Below the pieces are notes generated by a model, which was not told where the DNA came from, ran no database searches, and saw nothing but the letters and a program-made list of their open reading frames with translations. This document shows, in pieces, positions 9,479 through 19,526 of a DNA stretch of 61,116 nucleotides. The DNA comes from Alphaproteobacteria bacterium. GTDB taxonomy: Bacteria > Pseudomonadota > Alphaproteobacteria > Sphingomonadales > Sphingomonadaceae. The position numbers and the translations under genes are program-made. Each line of letters starts with the position of its first letter. The first letter of the stretch is position 1. The DNA is taken from positions 1-61,116 of the forward strand of contig JAFAZW010000048.1 in NCBI GenBank assembly GCA_019239415.1, in the 5' to 3' direction.

Positions 9479-10098
9479 ACAAGGTCATCGCAGCCGCGCT
9501 GTCGCTCGTCGCTTCGGCCGCGATCGCGGCGCCGCCCGCGCGCGAGGCGCCCGTCTGGGGGACGCCGTCGACACCGGAGGATCTCCAGATCCTCCACGAA
9601 TTCTCAGTGTGCGTGGCCGAGCGGCACCCGCGCGAGGCGGAGGCCCTGCTCGCCAGCGATTTCACGACCGAGGAGTATAACGACCAGGCGCGGCGACTGG
9701 CGCAGGAGACCACCAAGTGCATCCCGGTGGGCCGGCTCCGCTTCAACCAGGTGCTGTTCGCGGGCGGCATGGCCGAGGCCCTGCTGCGTCGGGGGCATGG
9801 GCCGCTCGATCTCGCCGCGCGCACGGCCTACGATCCGAAGCGGCCCCCCATCCAGGCGCGGGGCGAGACGGAGATGATGGCGCTGTGCGCCGTCCGCGCC
9901 GCGCCGGCGGCGGTGGAAGCGTTGCTGGCCACCCCGGTGGCGAGCGCACGCGAGACCGAGGTCGAGGCCGCGCTCGGACCGGCCATCGGCGGCTGCCTCA
10001 AGGCGGGAATGACGCTCCGGCTCAACCGGCCGATGCTGCGCGCGGTGCTGGCGCTGGCGGCGCATCGGCTCGCGGCGGACCATGGGGCGGGGCGCTGA
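9475..10098 (+). CDS. Secreted protein with two C-x35-C modules, between nuoF and nuoG
   Basis: A 207-residue protein with a signal peptide (residues 1-19, ending AIA). The mature part holds two copies of a roughly 65-residue helical unit. Each copy has the pattern Cys-x3-4-ARG/ALA-rich-P-x3-E-A-L-L-A then a second Cys exactly 35 residues later, followed by an RLRFN/LRLNRP-type strand and a hydrophobic helix. The first copy starts at [15 protein letters not shown], the second at [15 protein letters not shown]. The ATG overlaps the nuoF stop (ATGA). The next gene encodes a paralogue. No known family is recognised; a periplasmic or lipoprotein-like location with disulfides is inferred. Confidence 0.75.
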
Positions 10099-10101
10099 GG
10101 C

Positions 10102-10755
10102 ATGATCCTGGCAGCCCTCCTCCTTGTGGCCGCGCCCGCACCTGACCGCGACGGCTGGGAGAGCGGTCCCCCGTCCGTCGCCCGACCGGCAGGGTTCGCT
10201 TATGCGGAATGCCTGTGGAGCGCCAACAAGCGGGCGATCCGCGCCGCCCTGGAGCGCCGCGTCGATGGCGGCGAGAACCCGTTCGCGGGCCTCAAGATGC
10301 CGGCCTGCTTCCAGGCGCCGCCCTTCGCGGCGCGCTTCCCCGTCTTCGTCCTGCGCGGCCTGTTCTTCGAACGCCTGTACCACCAGGATTTCGACCGCTC
10401 GCCGCCCGTCGAGTCCTTCGCGGCCGTGGCTCCGGTCGCCTATCCGATTGCCCCGCGCGCCGTGCAGACCGACGTCGCCAGGAATTACCGCGGCCTCGTC
10501 AGGATCGGGGACTGCGCCGTCCGCCGCGCGCCCGCGGCGGCGCGGGCCTTGCTGTCCACGCGCATTGCAACCGGCGGCGAAGCGAAGGCGATCGCGGCCA
10601 TGGAGCCGCATTTCGTCGCGTGCCAGGCGCCGCTTACGCCGGTTCCGTTCAGCGCCGAGATGATGCGCGGCACCGTCGCGGAGTCGCTGTATCGGCTCAG
10701 CACAGCCGCGGCGCCCGGGCGCGGCGTTGGGCTCGCCGGACGAGGTGACGAATAA
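10102..10755 (+). CDS. Secreted paralogue of the C-x35-C protein, upstream of nuoG
   Basis: A 217-residue protein starting three bases after the previous gene and overlapping the nuoG ATG by one base. A short hydrophobic N-terminus (MILAALLLVAAPAP) looks like a signal sequence. The second half contains DCAVRRAPAAARALLST and then a Cys 35 residues on, nearly the same as the second unit of its neighbour. The first half has a more diverged copy (AECLWSANKRAIRAAL, cysteines 31 apart). Both halves end in an FxxxxxRG...E.LY motif. The family is not recognised. Retention in tandem inside the complex I operon suggests a linked function. Confidence 0.75.
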   Translation: MILAALLLVAAPAPDRDGWESGPPSVARPAGFAYAECLWSANKRAIRAALERRVDGGENPFAGLKMPACFQAPPFAARFPVFVLRGLFFERLYHQDFDRSPPVESFAAVAPVAYPIAPRAVQTDVARNYRGLVRIGDCAVRRAPAAARALLSTRIATGGEAKAIAAMEPHFVACQAPLTPVPFSAEMMRGTVAESLYRLSTAAAPGRGVGLAGRGDE

Positions 10756-12764
10756 TGCCCAAGGTCAAAGTCGACGGCGTCGAGCTGGACGTGCCGCAGG
10801 GCGCCACGGTCCTCCAGGCCTGCGAGCTGGCGGGGAAGGAGATTCCGCGCTTCTGCTACCACGAGCGGCTGACGATCGCCGGCAATTGCCGGATGTGCCT
10901 GGTCGAGGTGAAGCCGGGGCCGCCCAAGCCGCAGGCCTCCTGCGCGCTGCCCGTTGCGGAAGGGCAGGAGATCTTCACCACCACCGAGACGGTGAAGAAG
11001 GCGCGCGAGGGGGTGATGGAGTTCCTCCTGATCAACCACCCGCTCGACTGCCCGATCTGCGACCAGGGCGGCGAGTGCGACCTTCAGGACCAGGCGATCG
11101 CCTATGGCCGCGGCCACTCCCGCTTCCACGAGAACAAGCGCGCGGTGACCGAGAAATATATGGGGCCGGTGGTCAAGACGATCATGACCCGGTGCATCCA
11201 GTGCACGCGCTGCGTCCGCTTCGCCGAGGAAGTGGCCGGCGTCGAAGAGATCGGGATGATCAACCGCGGCGAGAATGCGGAGATCACCTCCTACCTCGAA
11301 GGCGCGGTGACGTCGGAGCTTTCGGGCAACGTCGTCGACCTCTGCCCGGTCGGTGCGCTCGTCTCCAAGCCCTACAGCTTCGAGGCGCGGCCCTGGGAGT
11401 TGCGCAAGGTTCCCGGGATCGACGTGATGGACGCGGTCGGCACCAATATCCGCATCGACCATCGCTTCCGCGAAGTGATGCGGGTGCTTCCGCGGATCAA
11501 CGACGACGTCAACGAGGAATGGGCGCACGACAAGACCCGCCACGCCGTCGACGGGCTGTTGCGCAACCGCCTCGACCGGCCGTGGGTGCGGCGCGAAGGC
11601 ACGCTGCAGCCGGCGAGCTGGGAGGAGGCGTTCGCGGCGATCGCCGGGCGCCTCCGGGGAGCGGCGGGAGATGAGATCGCCGCGCTGGCGGGCGACCTGC
11701 AGGACCTGGAATCGCTCTACGCCGCCAAGGCGCTGCTGAACGGCCTCGGCTCCAGCCTGCTCGAGGCGCGGGTGGACGGCGCGACCTACGACGTCTCGCA
11801 CCCGCGGGCCTACCGCTTCAACGCGACGATTGCCGGCATCGAGACGGCGCCGGCGGTGCTGCTGGTCGGGACCAACCCGCGCTGGGAAGCGCCGCTCGTC
11901 AACACGCGGCTGCGCAAGGTGGTGAAGGCGGGCGGGCGCATCTTCCGCATCGGTCCCCCGGTCGACCTCACCTATCCGGTGACCGAGCTGGGAGCCGACC
12001 TCTCCATTCTCGCCGATCTTCCCCAGGACGTACGCGACGCCTTCGACGGCAAGGAGGATGCGGCCGTCATCGTCGGCATGGGCGCGCTGCAGCTGGCCGG
12101 CGCCTATCCGGCGGCGCGCGCGGCGGCCGCGGCGCTCGGCGCCACCTTCAACCTCCTCCACACCGCCGCGAGCCGGGTCGGCGCGCTCGACCTCGGCTTC
12201 TCGACCGACGGCGGTATCGAGGCGATCCGCGCCCGCGCCGGCAGCCTCAAGGCCTTGTTCCTGCTCGGCGTCGACGAGATCGACACGTCGGCCTTCGCCG
12301 ACACGTTCACCGTCTATGTCGGCACCCACGGCGACCGCGGCGTGCGCCACGCCGACGTCATTCTTCCGGCCGCGGCCTATACCGAGAAGCACGGCACCTA
12401 TGTGAACATGGAAGGCCGGGTGCAGGCTTCCGAGCTCGCCGTCCACCCGCCGGGCGAGGCGCGCGAGGACTGGACGATCTTCCGCGCCCTTTCCGACGTG
12501 GTCGGCAAGCCGCTGCCGTTCGACGATCTGGCGCAGGTTCGCGCGGCGCTGGCCGCGGACCATCCGCACCTCGCTGCGCTCGGGCTGGCCGAGCTCGACC
12601 CGCTCCCCGCCTTCAAGGGCAAGGCGCCGAAGGCGAAGGGCGAGATCGTCTACCCGATCGGGGATTTCTACCTGACCAACCCGATCGCCCGCTCCTCGCC
12701 GACGCTGCAGCGCTGCTCCGCCGAGATCCTCCACGGCCGAACCTTCCAGGAGGCCGCGGAATGA
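10755..12764 (+). CDS. nuoG: NADH-quinone oxidoreductase subunit G
   Basis: A 669-residue 75 kDa-family subunit carrying the electron wire of the peripheral arm. The N-terminal ferredoxin domain binds 2Fe-2S (FCYHERL, CRMCLVEV, ASCALPV). Next are the His-Cys3 cluster site HPLDCPICDQGGECDLQDQ and the 4Fe-4S site CIQCTRCVRF with a distal LCPVGAL. The remainder (about 225-669) is a molybdopterin-oxidoreductase-like domain without cofactor. The start overlaps the upstream gene. Length is typical for alphaproteobacteria. Confidence 0.95.
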   Translation: MPKVKVDGVELDVPQGATVLQACELAGKEIPRFCYHERLTIAGNCRMCLVEVKPGPPKPQASCALPVAEGQEIFTTTETVKKAREGVMEFLLINHPLDCPICDQGGECDLQDQAIAYGRGHSRFHENKRAVTEKYMGPVVKTIMTRCIQCTRCVRFAEEVAGVEEIGMINRGENAEITSYLEGAVTSELSGNVVDLCPVGALVSKPYSFEARPWELRKVPGIDVMDAVGTNIRIDHRFREVMRVLPRINDDVNEEWAHDKTRHAVDGLLRNRLDRPWVRREGTLQPASWEEAFAAIAGRLRGAAGDEIAALAGDLQDLESLYAAKALLNGLGSSLLEARVDGATYDVSHPRAYRFNATIAGIETAPAVLLVGTNPRWEAPLVNTRLRKVVKAGGRIFRIGPPVDLTYPVTELGADLSILADLPQDVRDAFDGKEDAAVIVGMGALQLAGAYPAARAAAAALGATFNLLHTAASRVGALDLGFSTDGGIEAIRARAGSLKALFLLGVDEIDTSAFADTFTVYVGTHGDRGVRHADVILPAAAYTEKHGTYVNMEGRVQASELAVHPPGEAREDWTIFRALSDVVGKPLPFDDLAQVRAALAADHPHLAALGLAELDPLPAFKGKAPKAKGEIVYPIGDFYLTNPIARSSPTLQRCSAEILHGRTFQEAAE

Positions 12765-12786
12765 GCGTCGTCATGCGCAGAGGATT

Positions 12787-12914
12787 CGTTCGTCCCGAGC
12801 CCTTCGACGCCGCCTGTCGGCGTCGCTCAGGACAGGCTACGGGCTTCGGCGGTAGTCGAGGGGCGCTGGCACAGACTCATCACACGCGCCCCTCGACTTC
12901 CCTCGGGACGAACG
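12787..12914. repeat. CGTTCGTCCCGAGC palindromic element (nuoG-nuoH)
   Basis: A 128-base element with inverted ends CGTTCGTCCCGAGC / CCTCGGGACGAACG and an internal pair AGTCGAGGGGCG / CGCCCCTCGACT around a short loop. It is a different family from the CGTCATCCCGGC elements and accounts for most of the 181-base nuoG-nuoH gap. Confidence 0.85.
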
Positions 12915-12945
12915 CGCTTCGGGTTCGGCATCGGGGCGCCTCCAC

Positions 12946-13989
12946 ATGACCCAGTGGTTCCAATCCTGGGCGGGCTACGGCGTCGGCTGGTTCCTCGCGA
13001 CTCTGATTCTCGTCCTGATGATCGCGCTGCCGCTGATGCTGGCGGTGGCGATGATCATCTATGCGGACCGCAAGATCTGGGCGGCGATGGCGCTCCGGCG
13101 CGGGCCCAACGTGGTGGGGCCGTTCGGCCTCCTCCAGAGCTTCGCCGACGGGCTCAAGGTCTATCTCAAAGAGACGATCATCCCGTCGGCGGCCAACCGC
13201 GGGCTGTTCCTGATCGCGCCGGTCCTCACCTTCACGGTCGCGCTGATCGGCTGGGCGGTGGTGCCGTTCGGGCCGAACATGGTGCTCGCCGACATCAACG
13301 TCGGCATGCTCTACCTGCTCGCGATCAGCTCCCTGGGCGTCTACGGCGTGATCATCGCCGGCTGGGCGTCCAACTCCAAATATCCCTTCTACTCGGCGCT
13401 CAGGGCGGCGGCGCAGATGGTGAGCTACGAAGTCTCGGTCGGCTTCGTCATCATCACCGTCATCCTCTACGCCGACACGTTCAACCTCTCCGGAATCATC
13501 GCGGCGCAGCGCCACCACATCTGGATCCTGAACGGCTTCGGCTTCAATCCCCTGCTCTTCCCGATGTCGGTGATCTTTCTGATCTCCGCGATGGCCGAGA
13601 CGGCGCGCGCGCCGTTCGATCTCACCGAGGCGGAGTCGGAGCTCGTCGCCGGCTACCAGACCGAATACAGCTCGATGAGCTTCGCCCTCTTCTGGCTCGG
13701 CGAGTACGGCAACGTGCTGCTGATGTGCGGCATGACCGCCGTGCTGTTCTGGGGCGGATGGCTGCCGCCGGTCGACTGGGCGCCGCTCTACTGGGTGCCG
13801 GGCATCCTCTGGTTCTTCCTCAAGATCTTCATCTTCTTCTTCGTGTTCAGCTGGGTGAAGGCGACGGTGCCGCGCTTCCGCTACGACCAGCTGATGCGGC
13901 TCGGCTGGAAGATCTTCCTGCCCTTCTCGATCCTCTGGGTGTTCGTCGTCAGCGGCTGGCTGATGCTCACCCGCTACGGAGCCTTCTGA
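12946..13989 (+). CDS. nuoH: NADH-quinone oxidoreductase subunit H
   Basis: A 347-residue membrane subunit at the quinone-channel end of complex I. About eight transmembrane helices are visible. Conserved signatures include [17 protein letters not shown], the GFGFNPL loop, [22 protein letters not shown] (facing the quinone tunnel) and the terminal [13 protein letters not shown]. Its TGA overlaps the nuoI ATG. The leader just upstream derives from the palindromic insertion. Confidence 0.96.
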   Translation: MTQWFQSWAGYGVGWFLATLILVLMIALPLMLAVAMIIYADRKIWAAMALRRGPNVVGPFGLLQSFADGLKVYLKETIIPSAANRGLFLIAPVLTFTVALIGWAVVPFGPNMVLADINVGMLYLLAISSLGVYGVIIAGWASNSKYPFYSALRAAAQMVSYEVSVGFVIITVILYADTFNLSGIIAAQRHHIWILNGFGFNPLLFPMSVIFLISAMAETARAPFDLTEAESELVAGYQTEYSSMSFALFWLGEYGNVLLMCGMTAVLFWGGWLPPVDWAPLYWVPGILWFFLKIFIFFFVFSWVKATVPRFRYDQLMRLGWKIFLPFSILWVFVVSGWLMLTRYGAF

Positions 13990-14471
13990 TGCTCGCCCAT
14001 TTCATCAAGTCCTTCACCCTCTGGGAATTCGTGAAGGCGCACTGGCTGACGCTGAAATACTTCTTCAAGCCCAAGGCGACGATCAACTACCCGTTCGAGA
14101 AGAACCCGCTCTCGCCCCGCTTCCGCGGCGAGCATGCGCTGAGGCGCTATCCGAACGGCGAGGAGCGCTGCATCGCGTGCAAGCTGTGCGAGGCGGTGTG
14201 TCCGGCGCTGGCCATCACCATCGAGGCGGAGCCGCGCGAGGACGGCAGCCGCCGCACCACCCGCTACGACATCGACATGGTGAAATGCATCTATTGCGGC
14301 CTCTGCCAGGAGGCGTGCCCGGTGGATGCCATCGTCGAGGGCCCGAACTTCGAATATGCCACAGAAACGCGCGAGGAGCTGCTCTACGACAAGGCGAAGC
14401 TGCTCGAGAACGGCGACAAATGGGAACGCGCGCTCGCCGCGAACCTTGCCGCCGATGCGCCGTATCGCTAG
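13989..14471 (+). CDS. nuoI: NADH-quinone oxidoreductase subunit I
   Basis: A 160-residue 23 kDa-family subunit with two 4Fe-4S clusters (N6a, N6b) between NuoG and NuoB. Both 2[4Fe-4S] ferredoxin motifs are intact: [16 protein letters not shown] and [16 protein letters not shown]. An N-terminal amphipathic segment (residues 1-40) attaches it to the membrane arm. The ATG overlaps the nuoH stop. A palindromic element follows. Confidence 0.97.
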   Translation: MLAHFIKSFTLWEFVKAHWLTLKYFFKPKATINYPFEKNPLSPRFRGEHALRRYPNGEERCIACKLCEAVCPALAITIEAEPREDGSRRTTRYDIDMVKCIYCGLCQEACPVDAIVEGPNFEYATETREELLYDKAKLLENGDKWERALAANLAADAPYR

Positions 14472-14510
14472 GCGCGGGGCCGTTCCGATGCACAGCCGAT
14501 TCACTCCTAG

Positions 14511-14595
14511 CGTCATCCCGGCGAAAGCCGGGATCTCCCCGCGGAAACGCGCTGAGCCCTTCCGAATGGAGGTCCCGGCTTTCGCCGGGACGACG
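14511..14595. repeat. CGTCATCCCGGC palindromic element, copy 3 (nuoI-nuoJ)
   Basis: An 85-base copy with left arm CGTCATCCCGGCGAAAGCCGGGATCTC and right arm GTCCCGGCTTTCGCCGGGACGACG. It ends five bases before the TTG start of nuoJ, so the whole leader of nuoJ is element sequence. Confidence 0.9.
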
Positions 14596-14600
14596 GGCCG

Positions 14601-15209
14601 TTGATCGCCGCCTTCGCCTTCTACCTCTTCGCCATCATCGTCATCGCCTCGGGGGTGATGACGATCGCGTCGCGCAACCCGGTGCACAGCGTGCTGTGGC
14701 TGATCCTCGCCTTCTTCAACGCGGCGGGGCTGTTCGTGACGTTGGGGGCGGAGTTCATCGCGATGCTCCTCGTCATCGTCTACGTCGGCGCGGTCGCCGT
14801 CCTGTTCCTGTTCGTGGTGATGATGCTCGACATCGATTTCGCCGAGCTGCGCGCCGGTTTCGCGCGCTACTGGCCCGCCGCGATGGTGCTGGCGCTGGGC
14901 CTGCTGGCGGAGCTGTTCTTCACCGTCGCCGCGTGGAAGTCGGGCGGGCTGGTGCCGGTGCGCGCCGCCGCCGCCCCCAAGGCGATGCCGAACATCGAGG
15001 CGCTGGGGACCGTCCTCTATTCGAGATACTTGTTCATCTTCGAAGGCGCGGGCCTGGTGCTCCTCGTGGCGATGATCGGCGCGATCGTGCTCACCCACCG
15101 CAGGCGCGGCGACGTGCGGCCGCAGAACGTCTCCGCCCAAAACCGCCGGCGGCCCCAGGATGCGGTGGTGAATATGAACCCCGGCGTGGGGCAGGGGGTG
15201 TCGCTGTGA
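14601..15209 (+). CDS. nuoJ: NADH-quinone oxidoreductase subunit J
   Basis: A 202-residue membrane subunit with five predicted helices. Family features include the conserved [13 protein letters not shown] after helix 1 and the [16 protein letters not shown] helix that contains the pi-bulge. The only plausible start is TTG at 14601, right after a palindromic element and with a poor ribosome site, so translation may depend on coupling or on the hairpin. The C-terminal 35 residues (DVRPQN...) are polar, as in alphaproteobacterial homologues. Confidence 0.94.
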   Translation: MIAAFAFYLFAIIVIASGVMTIASRNPVHSVLWLILAFFNAAGLFVTLGAEFIAMLLVIVYVGAVAVLFLFVVMMLDIDFAELRAGFARYWPAAMVLALGLLAELFFTVAAWKSGGLVPVRAAAAPKAMPNIEALGTVLYSRYLFIFEGAGLVLLVAMIGAIVLTHRRRGDVRPQNVSAQNRRRPQDAVVNMNPGVGQGVSL

Positions 15210-15222
15210 CGTTCGTTGTTTC

Positions 15223-15360
15223 TTGCTCCTCCCCGGGACGGGGAGGGGGACCATGCGCAGCATGGTGGAGGGGGCCCGCCTCTCCGCCGCACGGCGCGCG
15301 GGGCCCCCTCCACCACCGCCTTGCGGCGGCGGTCCCCCTCCCCGTTCCGGGGAGGAGCAA
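15223..15360. repeat. TTGCTCCTCCCC palindromic element (nuoJ-nuoK)
   Basis: A 138-base element. Outer arms TTGCTCCTCCCCGGGACGGGGAGGGGGACC and GGTCCCCCTCCCCGTTCCGGGGAGGAGCAA are almost perfect inverses. Inner arms GGAGGGGGCCC / GGGCCCCCTCC surround a short loop. The right end contributes GGGGAGGAGCAACGC directly before the nuoK ATG, including its Shine-Dalgarno sequence. Confidence 0.9.
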
Positions 15361-15363
15361 CGC

Positions 15364-15669
15364 ATGATCGGTCTCGGCCACTATCTCGCCGTCGGCGCGG
15401 TGCTGTTCGTGCTCGGCGTGCTGGGCATCTTCTTGAACCGGAAGAACATCATCGTCATCCTGATGGCGATCGAGCTCATCCTGCTCGCGGTGAACATCAA
15501 CCTCGTCGCTTTCTCCGCCTTCCTCGGCGACCTGGTCGGCCAGGTGTTCGCGATGTTCGTGCTGACCGTGGCGGCCGGCGAGGCGGCGATCGGCCTCGCC
15601 ATCCTCGTCATCTACTTCCGCGGCCGCGGCACGATCGCCGTGGACGACGTCCACCAGATGAAGGGGTGA
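15364..15669 (+). CDS. nuoK: NADH-quinone oxidoreductase subunit K
   Basis: A 101-residue three-helix antiporter-like subunit (Mnh/Mrp C relative) of the proton-pumping arm. The two membrane glutamates are present: [15 protein letters not shown] in helix 2 and the [11 protein letters not shown] segment in helix 3. Length is standard. The ribosome site GGAGGAG lies in the right arm of the preceding palindromic element. Confidence 0.96.
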   Translation: MIGLGHYLAVGAVLFVLGVLGIFLNRKNIIVILMAIELILLAVNINLVAFSAFLGDLVGQVFAMFVLTVAAGEAAIGLAILVIYFRGRGTIAVDDVHQMKG

Positions 15670-15688
15670 GGGAAGTGTTTGCCTCCAC

Positions 15689-15773
15689 CGTCATCCCGGC
15701 GAAAGCCGGGATCTCATCTCGCAAAGGCGCCGCGTCTAACTTCGTGGAGGTCCCGGCTTTCGCCGGGACGACG
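15689..15773. repeat. CGTCATCCCGGC palindromic element, copy 4 (nuoK-nuoL)
   Basis: An 85-base copy with the same left arm as copies 1 and 3 and right arm GTCCCGGCTTTCGCCGGGACGACG. It begins 19 bases after the nuoK stop and ends 26 bases before the nuoL ATG. Confidence 0.9.
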
Positions 15774-15799
15774 CGACCTCGCTTCTCCACGGTGAGCGC

Positions 15800-17869
15800 A
15801 TGAACGTCGTCCTCATCGTCTTCCTGCCGCTGCTCGCCGCGATCGTCGCGGGGCTCGGCAACCGGATGCTCGGCAACACGGCCGCGAAGCTGGTCACCAC
15901 CGGCGCGCTGTTCGCGTCGCTCGCGCTCTCCTGGCCGATCTTCCTCGGCTTCCTCGCCGGAACGCAGCACAGCCAGCTCTACCCGGTCCTCCACTGGATC
16001 CACTCCGGCGACCTCGACGTCGACTGGGCGCTGCGCGTCGACTCGCTGACGGCGGTGATGCTGGTGGTGGTGACGACCGTCTCGGCGCTCGTCCACCTCT
16101 ACTCCTGGGGCTACATGGCCGAGGACGACAGCCAGCCCCGCTTCTTCGCCTACCTGTCGCTCTTCACCTTCGCGATGCTGATGCTGGTGACGGCCGACAA
16201 CCTCGTCCAGATGTTCTTCGGCTGGGAAGGGGTCGGCCTCGCTTCCTACCTCCTCATCGGCTTCTGGTACCACAAGCCCTCCGCCAACGCCGCGGCGATG
16301 AAGGCGTTCATCGTCAACCGCGTCGGCGATTTCGGCTTCAGCCTCGGCATCTTCGGCACCTTCCTGGTGTTCGGCACCGTCTCGATTCCCGCCATCCTTC
16401 ACGCCGCGCCCGGCATGGCGGGATCGACGATCGGCTTCCTCGGCCACCGCGTCGACACGATGACCCTGCTGTGCATCCTCCTGTTCATCGGCGCCTGCGG
16501 CAAGTCCGCGCAGCTCGGCCTCCACACCTGGCTCCCGGACGCCATGGAAGGCCCGACGCCGGTCTCCGCGCTTATCCACGCCGCGACGATGGTGACGGCG
16601 GGCGTGTTCATGGTCTGCCGCCTGTCGCCGATGTTCGAGACGAGCGCGACGGCGACCGCGGTGGTGACCTTCGTCGGCGCCGCCACGGCGCTCTTCGCCG
16701 CCACCGTCGGCACGGTGCAGAACGATATCAAGCGGGTGATCGCCTATTCGACCTGTTCCCAATTGGGCTACATGTTCTTCGCGGCGGGCGTCGGCGCCTA
16801 TGGCGCGGCGATGTTTCACCTCTTCACCCATGCCTTCTTCAAGGCCCTGCTGTTCCTCGGCGCGGGCTCGGTGATCCACGCGATGCACCACGAGCAGGAC
16901 ATGCGCTTCTACGGCGGCCTCCGGAAGGAGATCCCGCTCACCTTCTGGGCGATGATGGCCGGCACCCTCGCCATCACCGGCGTCGGCGTCGAAGGGGTGT
17001 TCGGCTTCGCCGGCTTCTATTCGAAGGACGCGATCATCGAGGCGGCCTACGCGAAGGGGACGACGCTCGGCGGCTTCGCCTTCGCGGTCGGCGTGTTCGC
17101 GGCGCTGCTGACCAGCTTCTACTCCTGGCGCCTGATGTTCCTGACCTTCTGGGGCAAGCCGCGCTGGGCGGCGTCCGAGCATATCCAGCATGCGCTCCAC
17201 GAGGCGCATCACGGCCACGGCCATGACGACCACCCGGATGCCGAGGATGCAGGCCATGACACGCGTCCGCACGAGGCCGGGGCGGAGCAGGTGCCGGCCG
17301 GCACCGGCGGCTATCATCCGCACGAAAGCCCGTGGACGATGCTGGTGCCGCTCGGCCTGCTGTCGGTCGGCGCGGTGCTCGCCGGCATGGCCTTCGCGCG
17401 CTGGTTCATCCACCCCGAGGGCGCGCTGCATTTCTGGGCCGGCAGCGTCGCCTTCAGCGCGCATCTCGCCGAGCGGATGGAGGAGCTGCCGCTGATCGTG
17501 AAGCTGGCGCCCGGGATCGTGATGGTGATCGGCTTCCTGATCGCGCTCCAGGCGTATATCCGCCGCACCGACTGGCCGAAGCGTTTCGTCGACCAGTACG
17601 GCCTGCTCTACGCCTTCCTCTTGAACAAATGGTATTTCGACGAGCTCTACGACGCGGTGTTCGTGCGGCCGGCGGTGCGGCTCGGCCGCTTCTTCTGGAA
17701 GAGAGGCGACGAAGGCACGATCGACCGCTTCGGCCCCGACGGCGCCGCCGCCGCGGTGCAGGTCGGCAACGTCCTCACCGCCCGGCTCCAGTCCGGTTAC
17801 CTCTACACTTATGCGCTGGTGATGCTCCTCGGCCTCGCCGCCGCCGCCACCTGGGCGATGGCGCGATGA
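15800..17869 (+). CDS. nuoL: NADH-quinone oxidoreductase subunit L
   Basis: A 689-residue proton-pumping antiporter-like subunit at the distal end of complex I. The core signature [19 protein letters not shown], the lysine-bearing [27 protein letters not shown] and the [19 protein letters not shown] helix are intact. The lateral helix and C-terminal helix occupy residues after about 540. An unusual His/Asp-rich soluble loop (about residues 460-500, with [11 protein letters not shown]) lies between the pump domain and the lateral helix. Confidence 0.96.
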   Translation: MNVVLIVFLPLLAAIVAGLGNRMLGNTAAKLVTTGALFASLALSWPIFLGFLAGTQHSQLYPVLHWIHSGDLDVDWALRVDSLTAVMLVVVTTVSALVHLYSWGYMAEDDSQPRFFAYLSLFTFAMLMLVTADNLVQMFFGWEGVGLASYLLIGFWYHKPSANAAAMKAFIVNRVGDFGFSLGIFGTFLVFGTVSIPAILHAAPGMAGSTIGFLGHRVDTMTLLCILLFIGACGKSAQLGLHTWLPDAMEGPTPVSALIHAATMVTAGVFMVCRLSPMFETSATATAVVTFVGAATALFAATVGTVQNDIKRVIAYSTCSQLGYMFFAAGVGAYGAAMFHLFTHAFFKALLFLGAGSVIHAMHHEQDMRFYGGLRKEIPLTFWAMMAGTLAITGVGVEGVFGFAGFYSKDAIIEAAYAKGTTLGGFAFAVGVFAALLTSFYSWRLMFLTFWGKPRWAASEHIQHALHEAHHGHGHDDHPDAEDAGHDTRPHEAGAEQVPAGTGGYHPHESPWTMLVPLGLLSVGAVLAGMAFARWFIHPEGALHFWAGSVAFSAHLAERMEELPLIVKLAPGIVMVIGFLIALQAYIRRTDWPKRFVDQYGLLYAFLLNKWYFDELYDAVFVRPAVRLGRFFWKRGDEGTIDRFGPDGAAAAVQVGNVLTARLQSGYLYTYALVMLLGLAAAATWAMAR

Positions 17870-17900
17870 CGGGGGGTGTGGTTCAGACTCCGGCCCCGTC

Positions 17901-17985
17901 CGTCATCCCGGCGAAAGCCGGGATCTCGCTGCGGAAAGGCGCCGCGGCTAACCACCACGAGATCCCGGCTTTCGCCGGGATGGCG
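17901..17985. repeat. CGTCATCCCGGC palindromic element, copy 5 (nuoL-nuoM)
   Basis: An 85-base copy filling the nuoL-nuoM gap and ending eight bases before the nuoM ATG. The right arm GAGATCCCGGCTTTCGCCGGGATGGCG differs from consensus by one base near the end. Confidence 0.9.
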
Positions 17986-17993
17986 GTGCAGGC

Positions 17994-19526
17994 ATGACCG
18001 GCTTCCCGATCCTCTCGATCCTCCTCGCGGTTCCCGTAATCGGCGCGATCGCCTGCCTGTTCGCCTCGGCGAACGGCGCCCGCTGGATCGCGCTCGCCGC
18101 CACCCTTCTCGACCTCGCGCTCGGCATTCTGCTCTGGAGCCAGTACCAGGTCGGCGGCCCGCAATGGCAGTTCCAGGAGCTGTGGCGCCCGGATTACGCG
18201 CCCTTCGCCTGGGCGCTCGGCATCGACGGCATCGCGCTGATGCTGACCATGTTGTCGTTGTTCCTGATGCCGATCTGCATCCTCGCCAGCTGGACGGCGA
18301 TCGAGAAGCGCGTGCCCGAATATATGGCCGCCTTCCTCGCCATGGAGACGATGATGATCGGCGTCTTCATGGCGCAGGACCTCTTCCTCTTCTACATCTT
18401 CTTCGAGGCCGGCCTGATCCCGATGTTCCTGATCATCGGCATCTGGGGCGGCGCCGAGCGGATCTACGCCAGCTACAAATTCTTCCTCTACACCCTGCTC
18501 GGCTCGGTGCTGATGCTGGTCGCGATGCTGTGGATGACCGGCTTCACCCACGGCGACACGTACATCCCGAAGCTGCTCGCCACCGACTTCCCCAAACAGG
18601 CGCAGACCTGGCTGTGGCTCGCCTTCTTCGCCTCGTTCGCGGTGAAGATGCCGATGTGGCCGGTCCATACCTGGCTGCCGGACGCGCACGTCCAGGCGCC
18701 GACCGCCGGCTCCGTCATCCTCGCCGGCGTGCTGCTGAAGCTCGGCGGCTACGGCTTCGTCCGCTTCTCGCTGCCGATGTTCCCGGATGCCTCCGCCCAG
18801 CTCGCCTGGCTGATCTACGGCCTGTCGCTCGTCGCGATCGTCTACACCTCGCTGGTGGCGCTGGTGCAGCGCGATATGAAGAAGCTGATCGCCTACTCGT
18901 CGGTCGCCCACATGGCGTTCGTCACCATCGGCATCTTCGCCTTCAACCGCCAGGGCCTCGACGGCGCGCTGATCGTGATGCTCAGCCACGGCCTCGTCTC
19001 CGGCGCGCTCTTCCTGTGCGTCGGCGTCATCTACGACCGGCTGCACACGCGCGAGATCGACCGCTATGGCGGCCTTTCCAACAACATGCCGGCTTATGCC
19101 TTGCTGTTCATGCTGTTCACCATGGCGTCGGTTGGCCTTCCGGGCACGGCCGGCTTCGTCGGCGAGTTCCTGAGCCTCACCGGCGCCTATCGGGCCTCGA
19201 CCTGGCTTGCGTTCGGCGCGACCACCGGGATCATCCTCGGCGCCGCCTACATGCTGTGGCTCTACTGGCGCGTCGCCTTCGGGACCAGCCGCAACGCCGA
19301 CGCCGCCGCCATGCCCGATTTGAACGGCCGCGAGCTGGTCTCGCTCGGCGCCATCGCGGCGGCGGTGTTGTGGATGGGCATCTATCCGGAGAGCTTCCTC
19401 GCGCCGATGCGCAAGGATGTCGGCGCCCTGCTCGCGCGGGTGACGCCGTCGGCACCGCCGAGCGATTCGCGCCCGACGCCCGGCCACGCGCCGGCCCCGC
19501 ATGCCGCCGCGGAAGGGGCGCACTGA
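17994..19526 (+). CDS. nuoM: NADH-quinone oxidoreductase subunit M
   Basis: A 510-residue proton-pumping antiporter-like subunit with about 14 membrane helices. Visible hallmarks are the [18 protein letters not shown] helix with the key glutamate, [37 protein letters not shown] with pump lysines, and the [20 protein letters not shown] segment. A polar, Pro- and Ala-rich C-terminal tail of about 40 residues follows the last helix. The stop overlaps the nuoN ATG. Confidence 0.96.
   Translation: MTGFPILSILLAVPVIGAIACLFASANGARWIALAATLLDLALGILLWSQYQVGGPQWQFQELWRPDYAPFAWALGIDGIALMLTMLSLFLMPICILASWTAIEKRVPEYMAAFLAMETMMIGVFMAQDLFLFYIFFEAGLIPMFLIIGIWGGAERIYASYKFFLYTLLGSVLMLVAMLWMTGFTHGDTYIPKLLATDFPKQAQTWLWLAFFASFAVKMPMWPVHTWLPDAHVQAPTAGSVILAGVLLKLGGYGFVRFSLPMFPDASAQLAWLIYGLSLVAIVYTSLVALVQRDMKKLIAYSSVAHMAFVTIGIFAFNRQGLDGALIVMLSHGLVSGALFLCVGVIYDRLHTREIDRYGGLSNNMPAYALLFMLFTMASVGLPGTAGFVGEFLSLTGAYRASTWLAFGATTGIILGAAYMLWLYWRVAFGTSRNADAAAMPDLNGRELVSLGAIAAAVLWMGIYPESFLAPMRKDVGALLARVTPSAPPSDSRPTPGHAPAPHAAAEGAH

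Noticed and set aside
12761-12949. 62-codon frame between nuoG and nuoH
   Set aside because: It runs through the palindromic element and its product has no hydrophobic or conserved region. It overlaps nuoG and nuoH only by chance.
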